Counted from the first letter of the stretch, positions 17,892 to 29,725 are shown. The stretch: DNA of 64,000 bases from Gammaproteobacteria bacterium (GCA_018820765.1 JAHJNN010000017.1:124001-188000), one strand, 5' to 3'. Numbers and translations are program-made. The notes: a model not told the origin generated them from the letters alone.

Positions 17892-19765
17892 GCCTCCAGT
17901 TTCATTTCGCCGGGACGTTTCCCGGTCAGGTAGTAATCGAATACCGCACGCGCGATCGGCGCCGCGGTGCCGCTGCCCGAGCCGCCGTTTTCCACCATCA
18001 CCGCCACCGCGATAGTCGGGTTCTCGGCCGGCGCATAGGCGATGAACAATGCATGATCGCGATGCACCCGCGCCAGCCGGCCGGCGTCGTAGCGCGCGCC
18101 CTGCTTGATGCCGACCACCTGGGCGGTGCCGGTCTTGCCGGCCACGGTGTAGGGCGCGCCGGCCACCGAGGCCGCTGCGGTGCCGCCCGGGCGCATCACG
18201 TCCATCATGCCTTCGCGCACCAGGGCGAGGTGCGCCGGGGCGATCGCCACCTGGCCGCGCACCGCGCCGGGCAACGGCTGCCAGGTCTGGGCAAGCGGCT
18301 CGCGCAGCGCCTGCACCAGCCGCGGTTCGATCCGCTTGCCGCCGTTGGCGAGCATGGCGGCCGCGGTCGCCAGTTGCAGCGGCGTGGTCAGATGGTAACC
18401 CTGGCCGATCCCCGCAATCACCGTCTCGCCGGGATACCAGGGCTGTTTCCAGCGGCGCTGCTTCCATTCGCGCGAAGGCAGCAGGCCGGACGACTCGCCT
18501 TCCATGTCGATGCCGGTTTTCTCGCCCAGGCCGAATTTCGCAAGATAGTCGTGCATGCGGTCGATGCCCATGTCCACCGCCAGCTTGTAGTAATAGGTGT
18601 CGCACGATTGCGATATCGACCTTTTCAGATCGACCACGCCATGGCCGCCGGGTTTCCAGTCGCGGAAGCGGTGGCGGCTGTTGGGCAGCGAGAAATAACC
18701 GGGGTCGACGATGCTGTCGCCGGGCCTGCGCAATCCCAGTTCCAGCCCGGCCAGCGCCATGAACGGCTTGAGGGTCGAGCCCGGCGGATAGATGCCGCGC
18801 AGCACACGGTTCACCATCGGCCGCTCGGGCGACTCGTTGAGCCCCTTCCAGGATTCCGGGTCGATGCCGTCGACGAACAGGTTGGGGTCGAATCCCGGCC
18901 TGGAGACCAGTGCCAGCACGCCGCCGGTATTGGGGTCGAGCGCCACCAGGCCGCCCAGGTAATCGCCGAACGCACGCTCGGCCACCGCCTGCAGTTCGAC
19001 ATCGAGATGCAGCCGCAAATCCTTGCCCGGCACCGGCGGAATCCGCGACAGCATGCGTACCGCGCGGCCGCTGGCGTCGGTTTCCATCTGATCGAAGCCG
19101 GTGCGGCCGTGCAGCAGGGCTTCATAACTCTGCTCCAATCCGGTCTTGCCGATGTGGGCGCTGCCCTTGTAATTCCGCTCCACATTGGTTTCGCGCAGGC
19201 GTTTCAGGTCGCGGTCGTTGATGCGCCCGACAAACCCCAGCACATGCGCCATGCCGGGCCCCGCCTGATAGTTGCGGAACAGCCGTGCTTTCACTTCCAC
19301 CCCCGGCAGCCGATAGCGGTTGGCCGCAAGGATCGCCACCTCCTCGTCGGTCAGCTTGCTTTTCAGGGGCACGGTTTCGAATTCGTGCGACTCGGAGAGC
19401 AGGCGCCGATAGCGCCGCAACTGCCCCGGCGTGATCTCGATCAGCTTGCCGATCTCGTCCAGCGTGGCATTCAGGTCATCGGTCTTCGTCCGCGTCAGTT
19501 CGAGCGTGTAGGCGGAATAGTTTTCCGCCAGGATGCGGCCGTTGCGGTCCAGGATCAGGCCGCGATGGGGCGCTGTGGGCACCAGCGAAATCCGGTTGCT
19601 CTCGGCGCGCTCGATGTAATGCTCGTGCTGCATGATCTGCAGATAAAACGCGCGTCCCAGCAGCGCAGCAGCAAGCAGCGCGACGAAAACCGCCCCCGCT
19701 TTCAGCCGCCCCTGGAAGCGGGCCAGCTCGCTGTCCAGATTCTTCAGTGGCGTCGCGAGATTCAT
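17873..19765 (-). CDS. mrdA: Penicillin-binding protein 2 (elongation transpeptidase)
   Basis: 630 aa. Cross-links peptidoglycan in the elongasome together with RodA and MreBCD. N-terminal transmembrane anchor about 20-45, dimerisation/pedestal domain about 60-240, transpeptidase domain about 260-610 with catalytic PGSTLKPF (SxxK), SCD in SQSCDTYYYKL, and GKTGTAQVVG (KTG). The last residues (GLANE) are encoded in the end of the adjacent inverted-repeat element, so the C-terminus may differ from that of relatives. Confidence 0.96.
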   Translation of the reverse strand: MNLATPLKNLDSELARFQGRLKAGAVFVALLAAALLGRAFYLQIMQHEHYIERAESNRISLVPTAPHRGLILDRNGRILAENYSAYTLELTRTKTDDLNATLDEIGKLIEITPGQLRRYRRLLSESHEFETVPLKSKLTDEEVAILAANRYRLPGVEVKARLFRNYQAGPGMAHVLGFVGRINDRDLKRLRETNVERNYKGSAHIGKTGLEQSYEALLHGRTGFDQMETDASGRAVRMLSRIPPVPGKDLRLHLDVELQAVAERAFGDYLGGLVALDPNTGGVLALVSRPGFDPNLFVDGIDPESWKGLNESPERPMVNRVLRGIYPPGSTLKPFMALAGLELGLRRPGDSIVDPGYFSLPNSRHRFRDWKPGGHGVVDLKRSISQSCDTYYYKLAVDMGIDRMHDYLAKFGLGEKTGIDMEGESSGLLPSREWKQRRWKQPWYPGETVIAGIGQGYHLTTPLQLATAAAMLANGGKRIEPRLVQALREPLAQTWQPLPGAVRGQVAIAPAHLALVREGMMDVMRPGGTAAASVAGAPYTVAGKTGTAQVVGIKQGARYDAGRLARVHRDHALFIAYAPAENPTIAVAVMVENGGSGSGTAAPIARAVFDYYLTGKRPGEMKLEAGLANE

Positions 19766-19771
19766 TCAGGA

Positions 19772-20272
19772 TCAGGCCTGATCATGCAGGCCCTTGCCGT
19801 GCCACAGCCGCAGAAAGCCCGCCACCAGATACCACAGTACGGTGCCGCTCGCGACCGGCAGCAGCATGGCCAGGCCGGCCGGCGGATTGACGGCCAGCCA
19901 GCCCACCAACAATACCGTCATTTGTACCGCTAACAGGATGGGAAACAGCTGTCCGGCTTGGCGATACGGATCGAACTGTAGCAGCCGCAGGCGCAAAAAC
20001 GTCACCAGATAGACGCCGACCGCATAGGCGATGGCGTGCTGGCCGAACACCACGCCATCCTGGAAGTCGGCCAGCAGACCCAGAAAGAAGGCGGTTGCAA
20101 AGCCGACGCGCGCGGGCTGATGCAGGACCCAGAACAGGACGCCGACCAGCACGAAATCCGGACGCAAGACCAGGGCCCAGCCCGACCAGGGCATCTGCTC
20201 CAGCAGCACGGCCAGGGTGAGCGTGCCGAGAATGCGGCGCCAGCTGCCGCGGGCGTGATCCGGCGTGCTCAT
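19772..20272 (-). CDS. mreD: Rod shape-determining protein MreD
   Basis: 166 aa, five to six hydrophobic segments, consistent with the small integral-membrane MreD family. Start ATG at 20272 gives a 4-nt overlap with mreC. Part of the mreB-mreC-mreD-mrdA-rodA elongation operon. Confidence 0.92.
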   Translation of the reverse strand: MSTPDHARGSWRRILGTLTLAVLLEQMPWSGWALVLRPDFVLVGVLFWVLHQPARVGFATAFFLGLLADFQDGVVFGQHAIAYAVGVYLVTFLRLRLLQFDPYRQAGQLFPILLAVQMTVLLVGWLAVNPPAGLAMLLPVASGTVLWYLVAGFLRLWHGKGLHDQA

Positions 20273-21117
20273 GGCGTTGCCACCTGGGGTTGGGCGACCA
20301 GCACCAGCAGCACGGCACGCGAACGGTCCAGGCCCGCCAGCGGCGTGCATTCCACCCGCAGGTAGGGACTGGACCGCGAACGCGACACCCGGCTAACGCG
20401 CGCCACCGGGATGCCGGCGGGATACATCCGGTCGATGCCCGAGGTCAGCAAGCGGTCGCCGACCCGGATATCCGTCTGCGCCGGCATGTAGCGCAATTCC
20501 AGCTGCCCCAGCCCGCCGCCCGCCGCCAGGCCGCGCTGGCCGGTGCGTTCGACGTGCACCGGCGTGAGATGGCCGGGGCTGCTCACCAGCGTGACATCGC
20601 TCGATCGCGGATACACCCTGCTCACCTGCCCCACCAGTCCGTGCGCATCGACCACCGGCAGGCCGCTGCGCAAGCCCGCTGCGGCGCCCTGATCGAGGGT
20701 GATGCGCTGGGAAAACCAGTCATGCCCCTTGTACAGCAAGGCCGCCCGCACCACCTGCTGGCCGGGTCGGGCCCGCAACTGCAGCAGAGTGCGCAATTCG
20801 GCATTTTCGCGTCTCAGGTCTTGCGCCGCATCCAGATCGAGCAGCAAGCGCGCGCGCTCGGCCAGCAAGGCATCGCGCTCTTTCTGCAGAAGCCGGTGGC
20901 GGGTAAAGAAGCCTCCGATCTCGGTGGCCACATCGCCGGGCGCGCGCATGGCCTCGCGCACCGGCTGCAGCAGCAGCGAAAAGCCGCTGCGAAAACCATC
21001 GAGTGCGCGATAGCGGACATCCAGCACGACGAAGGACAGGCCCACCAGGAGCCAGATCAGAAGACGGGCAGTCGGCCCCAGCCGGCGGGCGAACATGAGC
21101 TGACCGGGCATTGCCAT
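20269..21117 (-). CDS. mreC: Rod shape-determining protein MreC
   Basis: 282 aa. Short cytoplasmic tail, transmembrane helix about 17-35, coiled coil about 65-110 (KERDALLAERARLL, RRENAELRTLL) and the periplasmic beta domain with GLVGQVSRVYP and DRLLTSGIDRMYPAGIPV. MreC links MreB to PBP2 and activates the elongasome. Two in-frame ATGs (21117, 21111) are possible starts. Overlaps mreD. Confidence 0.95.
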   Translation of the reverse strand: MAMPGQLMFARRLGPTARLLIWLLVGLSFVVLDVRYRALDGFRSGFSLLLQPVREAMRAPGDVATEIGGFFTRHRLLQKERDALLAERARLLLDLDAAQDLRRENAELRTLLQLRARPGQQVVRAALLYKGHDWFSQRITLDQGAAAGLRSGLPVVDAHGLVGQVSRVYPRSSDVTLVSSPGHLTPVHVERTGQRGLAAGGGLGQLELRYMPAQTDIRVGDRLLTSGIDRMYPAGIPVARVSRVSRSRSSPYLRVECTPLAGLDRSRAVLLVLVAQPQVATP

Positions 21118-21154
21118 CAGCTGCCCCTGTCCGCCATGCCGAGTTCAGCGGCAT

Positions 21155-22261
<1,107 letters not shown>

Positions 22262-22299
22262 CTAACGCGCTTCGTTCCCGTAAGTATTCAGGTGCTTCC

Positions 22300-22587
22300 A
22301 TGTCCCTCACCCCGGACGACGTCAAGCGCATCGCCCGCCTTGCGCGCATCGAAACCAGCGATGCCGAGGCGCAGGCCACGCAGGCCCAGCTCAACAGCAT
22401 TTTCGACCTCATCGCCACCATGCAGGCGGTCGACACCCGCGGCGTCAGCCCGATGGCGCACGCGCAGGAGGTGTATCAGCGTCTGCGCGACGACGTCGTG
22501 ACCGAAACCGACCGCCATGCCGCCTTCCAGGCGGTGGCCCCGGCGGTCGAGAACGGCCTGTACCTCGTGCCCAAAGTCATCGAGTAA
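22300..22587 (+). CDS. gatC: Asp/Glu-tRNA amidotransferase subunit C
   Basis: 95 aa; typical GatC with [16 protein letters not shown] at the start and [12 protein letters not shown] at the end. Stabilises the GatAB complex that converts mischarged Glu-tRNA(Gln) and Asp-tRNA(Asn). First gene of gatCAB. Confidence 0.96.
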   Translation: MSLTPDDVKRIARLARIETSDAEAQATQAQLNSIFDLIATMQAVDTRGVSPMAHAQEVYQRLRDDVVTETDRHAAFQAVAPAVENGLYLVPKVIE

Positions 22588-22594
22588 GTAAGTC

Positions 22595-24052
22595 ATGTCC
22601 GAAACGTCCCTTTCCACGCTCGCCGCGCAGCTCGCCGGCAAGCAGATTTCCAGCCGCGAACTGGCGCAGCAGTACCTCGACCGCATCGCCGCCCTGAATC
22701 CGGCGATCAACGCCTTCATCACGGTGGACGCCGAGAAGACCCTGCTCGAGGCCGCCGCCGCCGATGCGCTGATCGCCGCCGGCCAGGCCGGTCCGCTCAC
22801 CGGCGTGCCGATCGCCCACAAGGACATCTTCTGCACCGACGGCTGGCTCACCACCTGCGGCTCGAAGATGCTCTCCAACTTCGTGGCGCCCTACGACGCG
22901 CACGTGATCCAGCGTTTCAAGGCCGCCGGCATGCCGAGCCTGGGCAAGACCAACATGGACGAGTTCGCCATGGGGTCGTCGAACGAGACCAGCTATTTCG
23001 GCACGGTGAAGAACCCCTGGAACCCGGCCTACGTGCCCGGCGGCTCGTCCGGCGGCGCCGCGGCCTGCGTCGCCGCACGCATGGCGCCCGCCGCCACCGG
23101 CACCGACACCGGCGGCTCGATCCGCCAGCCCGCCGCGCTGTGCGGCATCACCGGCCTGAAGCCCACCTACGGCCTGGTGTCGCGCTACGGCATGATCGCG
23201 TTTGCCTCCAGCCTCGACCAGGCGGGGCCGATGGCCCCTTCGGCCGAGGACTGCGCGCTGCTGCTGAACGCGATGACCGGCTTCGATCCCAAGGACTCGA
23301 CCAGTCTCGACCGCGAAAAAGAGGATTACACGCGCGACCTGGACAAGCCGCTTGCCGGCCTGCGCGTCGGCCTGCCGAAGGAGTTTTTCGCCGAAGGCCT
23401 CAACAGCGAAGTCGCCGCCGCAGTCGAGGCCGCCGTCAATGAACTGAAAAAACTCGGCGCCACCCCGGTTGAGATTTCGCTTGCCAATTCTCAGCTCGCG
23501 ATCCCCGTCTACTACGTGCTGGCCCCCGCCGAGGCCTCGTCCAACCTGTCGCGCTTCGACGGCGTGCGCTACGGCTACCGCGCGCCGGAGTACGCCAGCC
23601 TCGACGACATGTATTGCAAGACCCGCGCTCAGGGTTTCGGCGCGGAGGTGAAGCGGCGCATCCTGATCGGCGCCTATGTGCTCTCGCACGGCTATTACGA
23701 CGCCTATTACCTGCAGGCACAGAAAATCCGTCGCCTGATCGCCGATGACTTCGGCGCCGCCTTCAAGGCCTGCGACGTCATCCTCGGCCCCACCGCGCCC
23801 GGCACCGCATTCAAACTCGGCGAGAAATCCGACGACCCGGTCGAGATGTATCTGAACGACCTCTACACCATTCCCGCCAACCTCGCCGGCCTGCCCGGCA
23901 TGAGCTTGCCCTGCGGCTTCGATGCCCAGGGCCTGCCGATCGGCTTGCAGCTGGTCGGCAACTATTTTTCCGAGGCGAAAATGCTCAACGTCGCCCACCA
24001 GTACCAGCGCGTGACCGACTGGCACACCCGTGCACCGGAGGGCCTGAAATGA
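22595..24052 (+). CDS. gatA: Asp/Glu-tRNA amidotransferase subunit A
   Basis: 485 aa amidase-signature enzyme that releases ammonia from glutamine for the GatB site. The Ser-cisSer-Lys triad regions are intact: [12 protein letters not shown] (Lys), [10 protein letters not shown] and [11 protein letters not shown] (Ser). Seven nt after gatC; its stop overlaps the gatB start by 4 nt. Confidence 0.97.
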   Translation: MSETSLSTLAAQLAGKQISSRELAQQYLDRIAALNPAINAFITVDAEKTLLEAAAADALIAAGQAGPLTGVPIAHKDIFCTDGWLTTCGSKMLSNFVAPYDAHVIQRFKAAGMPSLGKTNMDEFAMGSSNETSYFGTVKNPWNPAYVPGGSSGGAAACVAARMAPAATGTDTGGSIRQPAALCGITGLKPTYGLVSRYGMIAFASSLDQAGPMAPSAEDCALLLNAMTGFDPKDSTSLDREKEDYTRDLDKPLAGLRVGLPKEFFAEGLNSEVAAAVEAAVNELKKLGATPVEISLANSQLAIPVYYVLAPAEASSNLSRFDGVRYGYRAPEYASLDDMYCKTRAQGFGAEVKRRILIGAYVLSHGYYDAYYLQAQKIRRLIADDFGAAFKACDVILGPTAPGTAFKLGEKSDDPVEMYLNDLYTIPANLAGLPGMSLPCGFDAQGLPIGLQLVGNYFSEAKMLNVAHQYQRVTDWHTRAPEGLK

Positions 24053-25476
24053 AGTGGGAGACCGTCATCGGGCTGGAAGTCCACACCCAGCTCGCCACGA
24101 AATCGAAAATCTTCTCGGGCAGCAGCACGGCCTTCGGCGCCGCACCCAATACGCAGGCGAGCGCGGTCGACATCGCGCTGCCCGGCGTGCTGCCGGTATT
24201 GAACCGCGGCGCGGTGGAATGCGCGATCAAGTTCGCCCTCGCGATCGGGGCGAATCTCAACCGCGTCAACGTGTTCGACCGCAAGAACTACTTCTACCCG
24301 GATCTGCCCAAGGGCTACCAGATCAGCCAGCTGGCCAAGCCCATCGTCGAGGGCGGTGCGCTGAAAATTCAGGTTGGCGACAGCGAGCGGACGATCAACC
24401 TCACCCGCGCCCATATGGAAGAGGACGCCGGCAAGTCGCTGCACGAGGACTTCCATGGCATGACCGGGATCGATCTGAACCGCGCCGGCACGCCGCTGCT
24501 GGAGATCGTCTCCGAACCGGAAATGCGCTCCAGCGCCGAGGCCGTGGCCTATGCCCGCGCACTGCACACGCTGGTGACCTGGATCGGCATCTGCGACGGC
24601 AACATGCAGGAAGGCAGCTTCCGCGTCGACGCCAACGTCTCGGTGCGCCCGGTGGGGCAGGCCGAATTCGGCACCCGTCGCGAGATCAAGAACCTCAACT
24701 CCTTCCGCTTCCTGCAGCAGGCGATCGACTACGAAGTGCGCTGGCAGATCGAGACGCTGGAAGACGGCGGCCGCATCGAGCAGGCCACGGTGCTGTTCGA
24801 CCCCGACACCGGCGAGACGCGCATGATGCGCAGCAAGGAAGACGCGCACGACTACCGCTACTTCCCCGACCCCGACCTGTTGCCGGTGAGGCTCGACGAG
24901 GACTGGATCGAGGCGGTGCGCGCCACGCTGCCCGAGCTGCCCGCCGCGATGCAGGCGCGCTTCCAGCGCGACTATGGCGTGTCCGCCTACGACGCGGCGG
25001 TGCTGACCGGATCGCGCGCGCTCGCCGACTATTTCGAAGCGGCCGCGAAGGCCTGTGGCCAGGGCAAGCTCGCCGCCAACTGGGTGATGGGCGAGCTCTC
25101 GGCCGCGCTCAACAAGGCCGAGCTCGACATCGCGCAAAGCCCGGTGTCGGCCGCCCGTCTGGGCACGCTGATCGCGCGCATCCAGGACGGCACGCTGTCC
25201 GGCAAGCTCGCCAGGCAGGTGTTCGAAGGCCTGTGGGAAGGCGCCGGCGAAGTCGACGCCATCATCGAGGCGCGCGGCCTGAAGCAGATGTCCGATTCCG
25301 GCGAGTTGGAGAAGATCGTCGACGAGGTGCTCGCCGCCAACCCGAAGTCGGTCGAAGAATTCCGTTCCGGCAAGGAGAAGGCCTTCAACGCCCTGGTCGG
25401 CCAGGTAATGAAGGCCAGCCGCGGCAAGGCCAACCCGGCGCAGGTCAACGAGCTGCTGAAAGCCAAGCTTCAGTAA
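24049..25476 (+). CDS. gatB: Asp/Glu-tRNA amidotransferase subunit B
   Basis: 475 aa. Activates the misacylated tRNA and transamidates it with ammonia tunnelled from GatA. Characteristic motifs: [13 protein letters not shown] at the start, [17 protein letters not shown], and a C-terminal GatB/YqeY tail domain with [12 protein letters not shown]. Followed directly by a strong hairpin terminator. Confidence 0.97.
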   Translation: MKWETVIGLEVHTQLATKSKIFSGSSTAFGAAPNTQASAVDIALPGVLPVLNRGAVECAIKFALAIGANLNRVNVFDRKNYFYPDLPKGYQISQLAKPIVEGGALKIQVGDSERTINLTRAHMEEDAGKSLHEDFHGMTGIDLNRAGTPLLEIVSEPEMRSSAEAVAYARALHTLVTWIGICDGNMQEGSFRVDANVSVRPVGQAEFGTRREIKNLNSFRFLQQAIDYEVRWQIETLEDGGRIEQATVLFDPDTGETRMMRSKEDAHDYRYFPDPDLLPVRLDEDWIEAVRATLPELPAAMQARFQRDYGVSAYDAAVLTGSRALADYFEAAAKACGQGKLAANWVMGELSAALNKAELDIAQSPVSAARLGTLIARIQDGTLSGKLARQVFEGLWEGAGEVDAIIEARGLKQMSDSGELEKIVDEVLAANPKSVEEFRSGKEKAFNALVGQVMKASRGKANPAQVNELLKAKLQ

Positions 25477-25481
25477 ACAAA

Positions 25482-25515
25482 AAGCGAACGGGCCGGATAC
25501 CCGGCCCGTTCGCTT
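25482..25515. terminator. Bidirectional hairpin terminator after gatB
   Basis: A 13-bp perfect stem (25484-25496 with 25501-25513), extended by A/T pairs on both sides, with a 4-nt loop. It lies between the convergent gatB (+) and DUF4124 (-) genes. Confidence 0.9.
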
Positions 25516-25527
25516 CAAACCGGCTGC

Positions 25528-26172
25528 TTACGGCTTGCCGGTCAATTCCCGGAAACGCGCCTTGTCGGCTGCGTACTTCTCGCGCACCGTCTCCATGGCC
25601 GCCTCGTTGTTCTGGATGATGCGCTTGAGATCCTGACTTTCTTTGTTGGCCTGCGCCAGTTGGTCCTGCAAGCCCTGGCCGACCTTGCGACCGGCCTTCT
25701 CGACCCGGGCAATGCGGGCACGCAGGTCGGCCAGGTTTTTGTCCACGGCCTCGCCGCGGATCTGGGCGCCCTTGATCGCCAGCTTGTGATGCTCCAGCGC
25801 GCGGTCGCGTGCCAGGTCGATTTCCGCTTCGGTCGTGTAGGTCTGGGTCAGGGCGCGATCGATCTGCGCCTGCTTGTCCCGTTCCGCCTGGATCCGTTTC
25901 TGCTCGGCAAGGCGTTCGGCTTCGGCCTGACGCTCGGCTTCGGATTGCGTGCGCTTGATCACCAAACCCTGCTTGTTCAGTTCGGCACCGCCGCTTTTCT
26001 GGTAGGTCGTCGGCGGCGTGTCGCTGTAGTGCACGCGGCCGTTGCCGTCGACCCAGCGGTACATCGCCGCCTGCGCCATCCCTGCGGCGAGCAGGCTTGC
26101 TGCCAGCAGGCTAAACGCCGTACGTCGAACGGTAGCCTGCCACGGCCTGCAATTCTTGTTGTCTGTGTGCAT
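25528..26172 (-). CDS. DUF4124-domain secreted protein with coiled coil
   Basis: 214 aa from the ATG at 26172. Signal peptide ([14 protein letters not shown], cleavage about residue 36), then a DUF4124 domain ([19 protein letters not shown]), then a long charged helical region (about 75-205) rich in Glu, Arg, Lys and Ala that should form a coiled coil. Function unknown; DUF4124 proteins are common periplasmic proteins in betaproteobacteria. The start lies inside the end of pyrE (about 62 nt overlap), so a later start is possible. Confidence 0.75.
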   Translation of the reverse strand: MHTDNKNCRPWQATVRRTAFSLLAASLLAAGMAQAAMYRWVDGNGRVHYSDTPPTTYQKSGGAELNKQGLVIKRTQSEAERQAEAERLAEQKRIQAERDKQAQIDRALTQTYTTEAEIDLARDRALEHHKLAIKGAQIRGEAVDKNLADLRARIARVEKAGRKVGQGLQDQLAQANKESQDLKRIIQNNEAAMETVREKYAADKARFRELTGKP

Positions 26173-26758
26173 CACGTTCCAGAAACTCCACCAGATTGTC
26201 CAGCGTGACGACCGCCACCACTGGGATTCCATATTGCTCGCGCACTTCCTGCACCGCGGATTTCTCGCCGCTGCCGCGTTCCATCCGGTCCAGCGCAATC
26301 ACCACCCCCGCCGGCTCGGCGCCCGCGTGGCGGATCAGGTCCACCGACTCGCGCACCGAGGTGCCCGCCGAAATCACGTCGTCTACGATCAGCACCCGGC
26401 CCTGCAGTTTCGCGCCGACCACCGTGCCGCCTTCGCCATGATCCTTGGCTTCCTTGCGGTTGTAGGCGTACGGCACATTCCTGCCCAGGCCCGCCAGCGC
26501 GATCGCAATGCTCGCCGCCAGCGGAATGCCCTTGTAGGCCGGGCCGAACAGCACGTCGAACGCGATCCCCGAGTCGACGATGGCTTTCGCGTAAAATTCG
26601 CCCAGCCGCTTCAGCTTGTCGCCGTCGTTGAACAGCCCCGCATTAAAAAAATAGGGGCTCATGCGCCCCGCCTTGGTCTTGAACTCGCCAAAACACAGCA
26701 CCTGCGACGCGATGGCGAATTCCACAAACTCGGCTTTGTAATCGGACATTTTTAACAA
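26111..26758 (-). CDS. pyrE: Orotate phosphoribosyltransferase
   Basis: 215 aa. Makes orotidine monophosphate from orotate and PRPP. The PRPP-binding motif is clear ([17 protein letters not shown]), as is the [10 protein letters not shown] catalytic loop region. Divergent from exonuclease III, with 18 nt between the start codons' outer bases. Confidence 0.96.
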   Translation of the reverse strand: MLKMSDYKAEFVEFAIASQVLCFGEFKTKAGRMSPYFFNAGLFNDGDKLKRLGEFYAKAIVDSGIAFDVLFGPAYKGIPLAASIAIALAGLGRNVPYAYNRKEAKDHGEGGTVVGAKLQGRVLIVDDVISAGTSVRESVDLIRHAGAEPAGVVIALDRMERGSGEKSAVQEVREQYGIPVVAVVTLDNLVEFLERDAHRQQELQAVAGYRSTYGV

Positions 26759-26776
26759 TTTCTTGAATCAATCTTG

Positions 26777-27556
26777 ATGCGAATTATATCGGCCAACCTC
26801 AACGGCATCCGTTCCGCCGCCACCAAGGGCTTTTTCGACTGGCTGCCCGCGCAACATGCCGACGTCGTCTGCGTGCAGGAACTCAAGGCGCAGGCGGCCG
26901 ACCTCAAGCCCGAATTCATCCGGTGCGACGGCCTCAGCGGCGCCTTCCACTACGCCGAGAAAAAAGGCTACAGCGGCGTCGGCGTTTACACCCGCCAGGC
27001 GCCGCAGAAAATCATCGAAGGTCTCGGCGTGCCCGAATTCGACCTGGAAGGCCGCTACATCGAGGCCGACTACGGCAATCTGGCCGTCATCTCGCTCTAC
27101 CAGCCCTCCGGTTCCAGCAGCGACGAGCGCCAGCAGGCCAAGTTCCGTTTCCTCGATGCCTTCTTCCCGCACCTCGAAGCGCTCATCAAGTGCGGCCGCG
27201 AAATCGTCATCTGCGGCGACTGGAACATCGCCCACAAGGAAATCGACCTCAAGAACTGGAAATCCAACCAGAAGAATTCCGGCTTTCTGCCCGAGGAGCG
27301 CGCCTGGATGACGCGTTTGTTCGAGGAACTCGGCTGGGTCGACGTCTACCGCACGCTTTACCCGGAGCACACCGGCGAGGCCTACACCTGGTGGAGCAAC
27401 CGCGGCCAGGCCTGGGCCAAGAACGTCGGCTGGCGCATCGACTACCAGATCGCGACGCCCGGCATCGCGAAAACCGCAAAATCCGCCTTCGTCTACAAGG
27501 ACCAGCGCTTTTCCGACCACGCGCCGCTCATTGTCGATTACGATTACGAGGCTTAA
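26777..27556 (+). CDS. xth: Exodeoxyribonuclease III
   Basis: 259 aa from the ATG at 26777 (a TTG one codon earlier is unlikely). AP endonuclease / 3' exonuclease of base-excision repair. Motifs: ISANLNGIRSA, CVQELKAQ (catalytic Glu), GDWNIAHKEIDL (Asp/Asn), WRIDYQIAT and FSDHAPLIVDYD (catalytic Asp-His). Confidence 0.96.
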   Translation: MRIISANLNGIRSAATKGFFDWLPAQHADVVCVQELKAQAADLKPEFIRCDGLSGAFHYAEKKGYSGVGVYTRQAPQKIIEGLGVPEFDLEGRYIEADYGNLAVISLYQPSGSSSDERQQAKFRFLDAFFPHLEALIKCGREIVICGDWNIAHKEIDLKNWKSNQKNSGFLPEERAWMTRLFEELGWVDVYRTLYPEHTGEAYTWWSNRGQAWAKNVGWRIDYQIATPGIAKTAKSAFVYKDQRFSDHAPLIVDYDYEA

Positions 27557-27574
27557 TCTCCCATCGAGGCCACG

Positions 27575-27868
27575 ATGAAAAAACAGACCGCACTGCATCT
27601 GCTGCAGGATAACCAGGAGGCAATGCGCCAGCGCTTCGGCGTGCGGCATTTATCGCTCTTTGGTTCCACTGTGCGCGACGAGGCGCGGGGGAAAAGCGAC
27701 GTCGACATACTGGTTGAATTCGACGGCCCGGCCACCTCCGACCGCTATTTCGGTTTGCAGTTTTATCTGGAAGACCTGTTCGGCTGTCCGGTCGATCTGG
27801 TCACCGACAAGGCATTGCGCCCGGAGCTCCGCCCCTACATCGAGAAGGAAGCCATCCGTGTTGCGTGA
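27575..27868 (+). CDS. mntA: MntA-type minimal nucleotidyltransferase antitoxin
   Basis: 97 aa. Minimal nucleotidyltransferase fold with the GSX10DXD motif (G30-S31 ... D42-V-D44). MntA proteins neutralise HepT by AMPylating its active-site tyrosine. The hepT-like gene follows with an 11-nt overlap, the standard arrangement. The preceding xth gene ends 18 nt upstream. Confidence 0.88.
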   Translation: MKKQTALHLLQDNQEAMRQRFGVRHLSLFGSTVRDEARGKSDVDILVEFDGPATSDRYFGLQFYLEDLFGCPVDLVTDKALRPELRPYIEKEAIRVA

Positions 27869-28226
27869 ATGGCGCTTTTACGTAAGCGACATGATCGAAT
27901 TCTCCGAAAAGGTGCTGGCCTACACCCATGGAATGGAGCAAAGCCGTTTCGAACAAAGCGGGCTCAACTACGACGCCACCCTGCGCAATCTGGAACTCGT
28001 CGGCGAGGCCGCCACGCACATCCCTGAACACGTACGGCAATTCGCCACTCAAATCGACTGGCGCCGCATCGTGGCCACGCGCAACCGGCTGATTCACGGC
28101 TACCTGGGCATCGACAACGACACGCTCTGGAGCATCATCCAAACCGACATCCCCGCCCTTCTGCACAATCTGTACGTTCTCAAGGCAGCGGCGGATGCGG
28201 GTCAGGTCACCGACCCGCCGGCATGA
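27858..28226 (+). CDS. hepT: HepT-like RNase toxin
   Basis: 122 aa from the GTG at 27858 (a TTG at 27861 is also possible). All-helical HEPN protein with the RX4HXY signature: R75-NRLI-H80-G-Y82. HEPN RNases of this type cleave RNA or tRNA and are silenced when the Tyr is AMPylated by MntA. Overlap with mntA supports a two-gene type VII toxin-antitoxin module. Confidence 0.88.
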   Translation: MLREWRFYVSDMIEFSEKVLAYTHGMEQSRFEQSGLNYDATLRNLELVGEAATHIPEHVRQFATQIDWRRIVATRNRLIHGYLGIDNDTLWSIIQTDIPALLHNLYVLKAAADAGQVTDPPA

Positions 28227-28343
28227 CCCCCCTCAAGCCTTCATCGCCAGCTTGCTGACAACGGCCGGAAATTGGATGCCCTACCGGTGGAAGGCAGGTT
28301 TTTGTAGTTGCCTATCTACAAGATACTGACAACCCTTACAAAC

Positions 28344-29708
28344 ATGTTGCCTCCCCTCCACCCCTGGCTTGCCGCCCTTGCGGTCTACACCCACCCGCGC
28401 GTCGTCGGCATGCTGTTCCTCGGCTTTTCCGCCGGGCTGCCGCTGCTGCTGGTGCTGGGCACGCTGTCGTTCTGGCTGTCGGAGGCGGGCATCTCGCGCG
28501 CGACGATCGGGCATTTGAGCTGGGTGGGGCTGGCGTACGGCTTCAAGTTCCTGTGGTCGCCGCTGGTGGACCGGCTGCCGCTGCCGTTCCTGACGGCGCG
28601 GCTGGGCAAGCGGCGGGCGTGGCTGCTGCTGTCGCAGGTGTGCATCGCCGCCGCGCTTCTGGGCATGGCAAATACCGACCCGGTGCTGAACCTGACGCAC
28701 ATGGTGTTCTTCGCGCTGGCAGTCGCCTTCGCCTCCGCGACGCAGGACATCGCGCTCGACGCCTATCGCATCGAAGCCGTTGAGATCGAGAAGCAGGGCG
28801 CGATGGCGGCGACCTACCAGGCCGGCTACCGCATCGCGATGATCACCGCCGGCGCCGGCGCGCTGTGGATCGCGGCGGCGTTCGATCCCTCCGAGGCGAG
28901 CTACGACTTCCGGCCCTGGCAGGTGGCGTACACGGTGATGGCGGCGCTGATGGCGGTCGGCATCCTCACCACGCTGACCATCCGCGAGCCTGAAAAGAAG
29001 ATCGCCCACTCCACCGTCGAGCGCGAGGCGCACACGCGGGAGCGGTTTGCCGCGGCAGGTCTCACGGGCTGGCTGCTGACTGCCACGGCGTGGTTACACA
29101 GCGCGGTGCTGTCGCCCTTCATCGATTTCATCCAGCGCTACAAGTGGCAGGCCGTGCTGATGCTGGCGCTGATCGCCGTGTACCGCATCTCGGACGTGGT
29201 GATGGGGGTGATGAGCAATCCCTTCTACCAGGAAATGGGCTTCACCAAGGACGAGGTCGCCACCGTGTCCAAGGTCTACGGCGTGATCATGACCATCCTC
29301 GGCGCAGGCCTCGGCGGCCTCCTGGTGATGCGCATGGGCGTGATGCGCACGCTGTTCCTCGGCGCGGTGCTGTCGGCGGCGACCAACCTGCTGTTCGTGT
29401 GGCTGGCCGGGCGCGGGCACGACGTCGGCGCGCTGGTGTTCACCATTTCGGCAGATAACCTCTCCGCGGGGATCGCCTCCAGCGCCTTCGTCGCCTATCT
29501 CTCCGGCCTGGTGAACCAGGCCTATTCGGCGACGCAGTACGCACTGTTCACCTCGGTCATGCTGCTGTTGCCCAAATTCATCGCGGGCTTTTCCGGCGAG
29601 TTCGTCGATGCATACGGCTGGGCGAACTTCTTCACCGGCACCGCGTTGATCGGGATTCCGGTGTTGTTGCTGGTTTGGCTGGTAGGGCGACAGCGGCCCC
29701 CGGGCTGA
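28344..29708 (+). CDS. ampG: AmpG-family muropeptide/MFS permease
   Basis: 454 aa from the ATG at 28344 (a TTG at 28308 is less likely). About 12-14 transmembrane segments. AmpG features: VVGMLFLGFSAGLPLLL, SWVGLAYGFKFLWSPLVDRL, ATQDIALDAYRIEA, and a polar loop about 225-260. Imports anhydromuropeptides for cell-wall recycling. The gene sits between two toxin-antitoxin modules; no strong Shine-Dalgarno is visible. Confidence 0.9.
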   Translation: MLPPLHPWLAALAVYTHPRVVGMLFLGFSAGLPLLLVLGTLSFWLSEAGISRATIGHLSWVGLAYGFKFLWSPLVDRLPLPFLTARLGKRRAWLLLSQVCIAAALLGMANTDPVLNLTHMVFFALAVAFASATQDIALDAYRIEAVEIEKQGAMAATYQAGYRIAMITAGAGALWIAAAFDPSEASYDFRPWQVAYTVMAALMAVGILTTLTIREPEKKIAHSTVEREAHTRERFAAAGLTGWLLTATAWLHSAVLSPFIDFIQRYKWQAVLMLALIAVYRISDVVMGVMSNPFYQEMGFTKDEVATVSKVYGVIMTILGAGLGGLLVMRMGVMRTLFLGAVLSAATNLLFVWLAGRGHDVGALVFTISADNLSAGIASSAFVAYLSGLVNQAYSATQYALFTSVMLLLPKFIAGFSGEFVDAYGWANFFTGTALIGIPVLLLVWLVGRQRPPG

Positions 29709-29725
29709 TGTGCTAATCTTTTGCC

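Noticed and set aside
22577..25619. Long open frames opposite or out of phase with gatA and gatB
   Set aside because: They follow from high GC at third positions; the encoded peptides are Arg/Gly/His-rich and match no family, while gatA and gatB are unmistakable.
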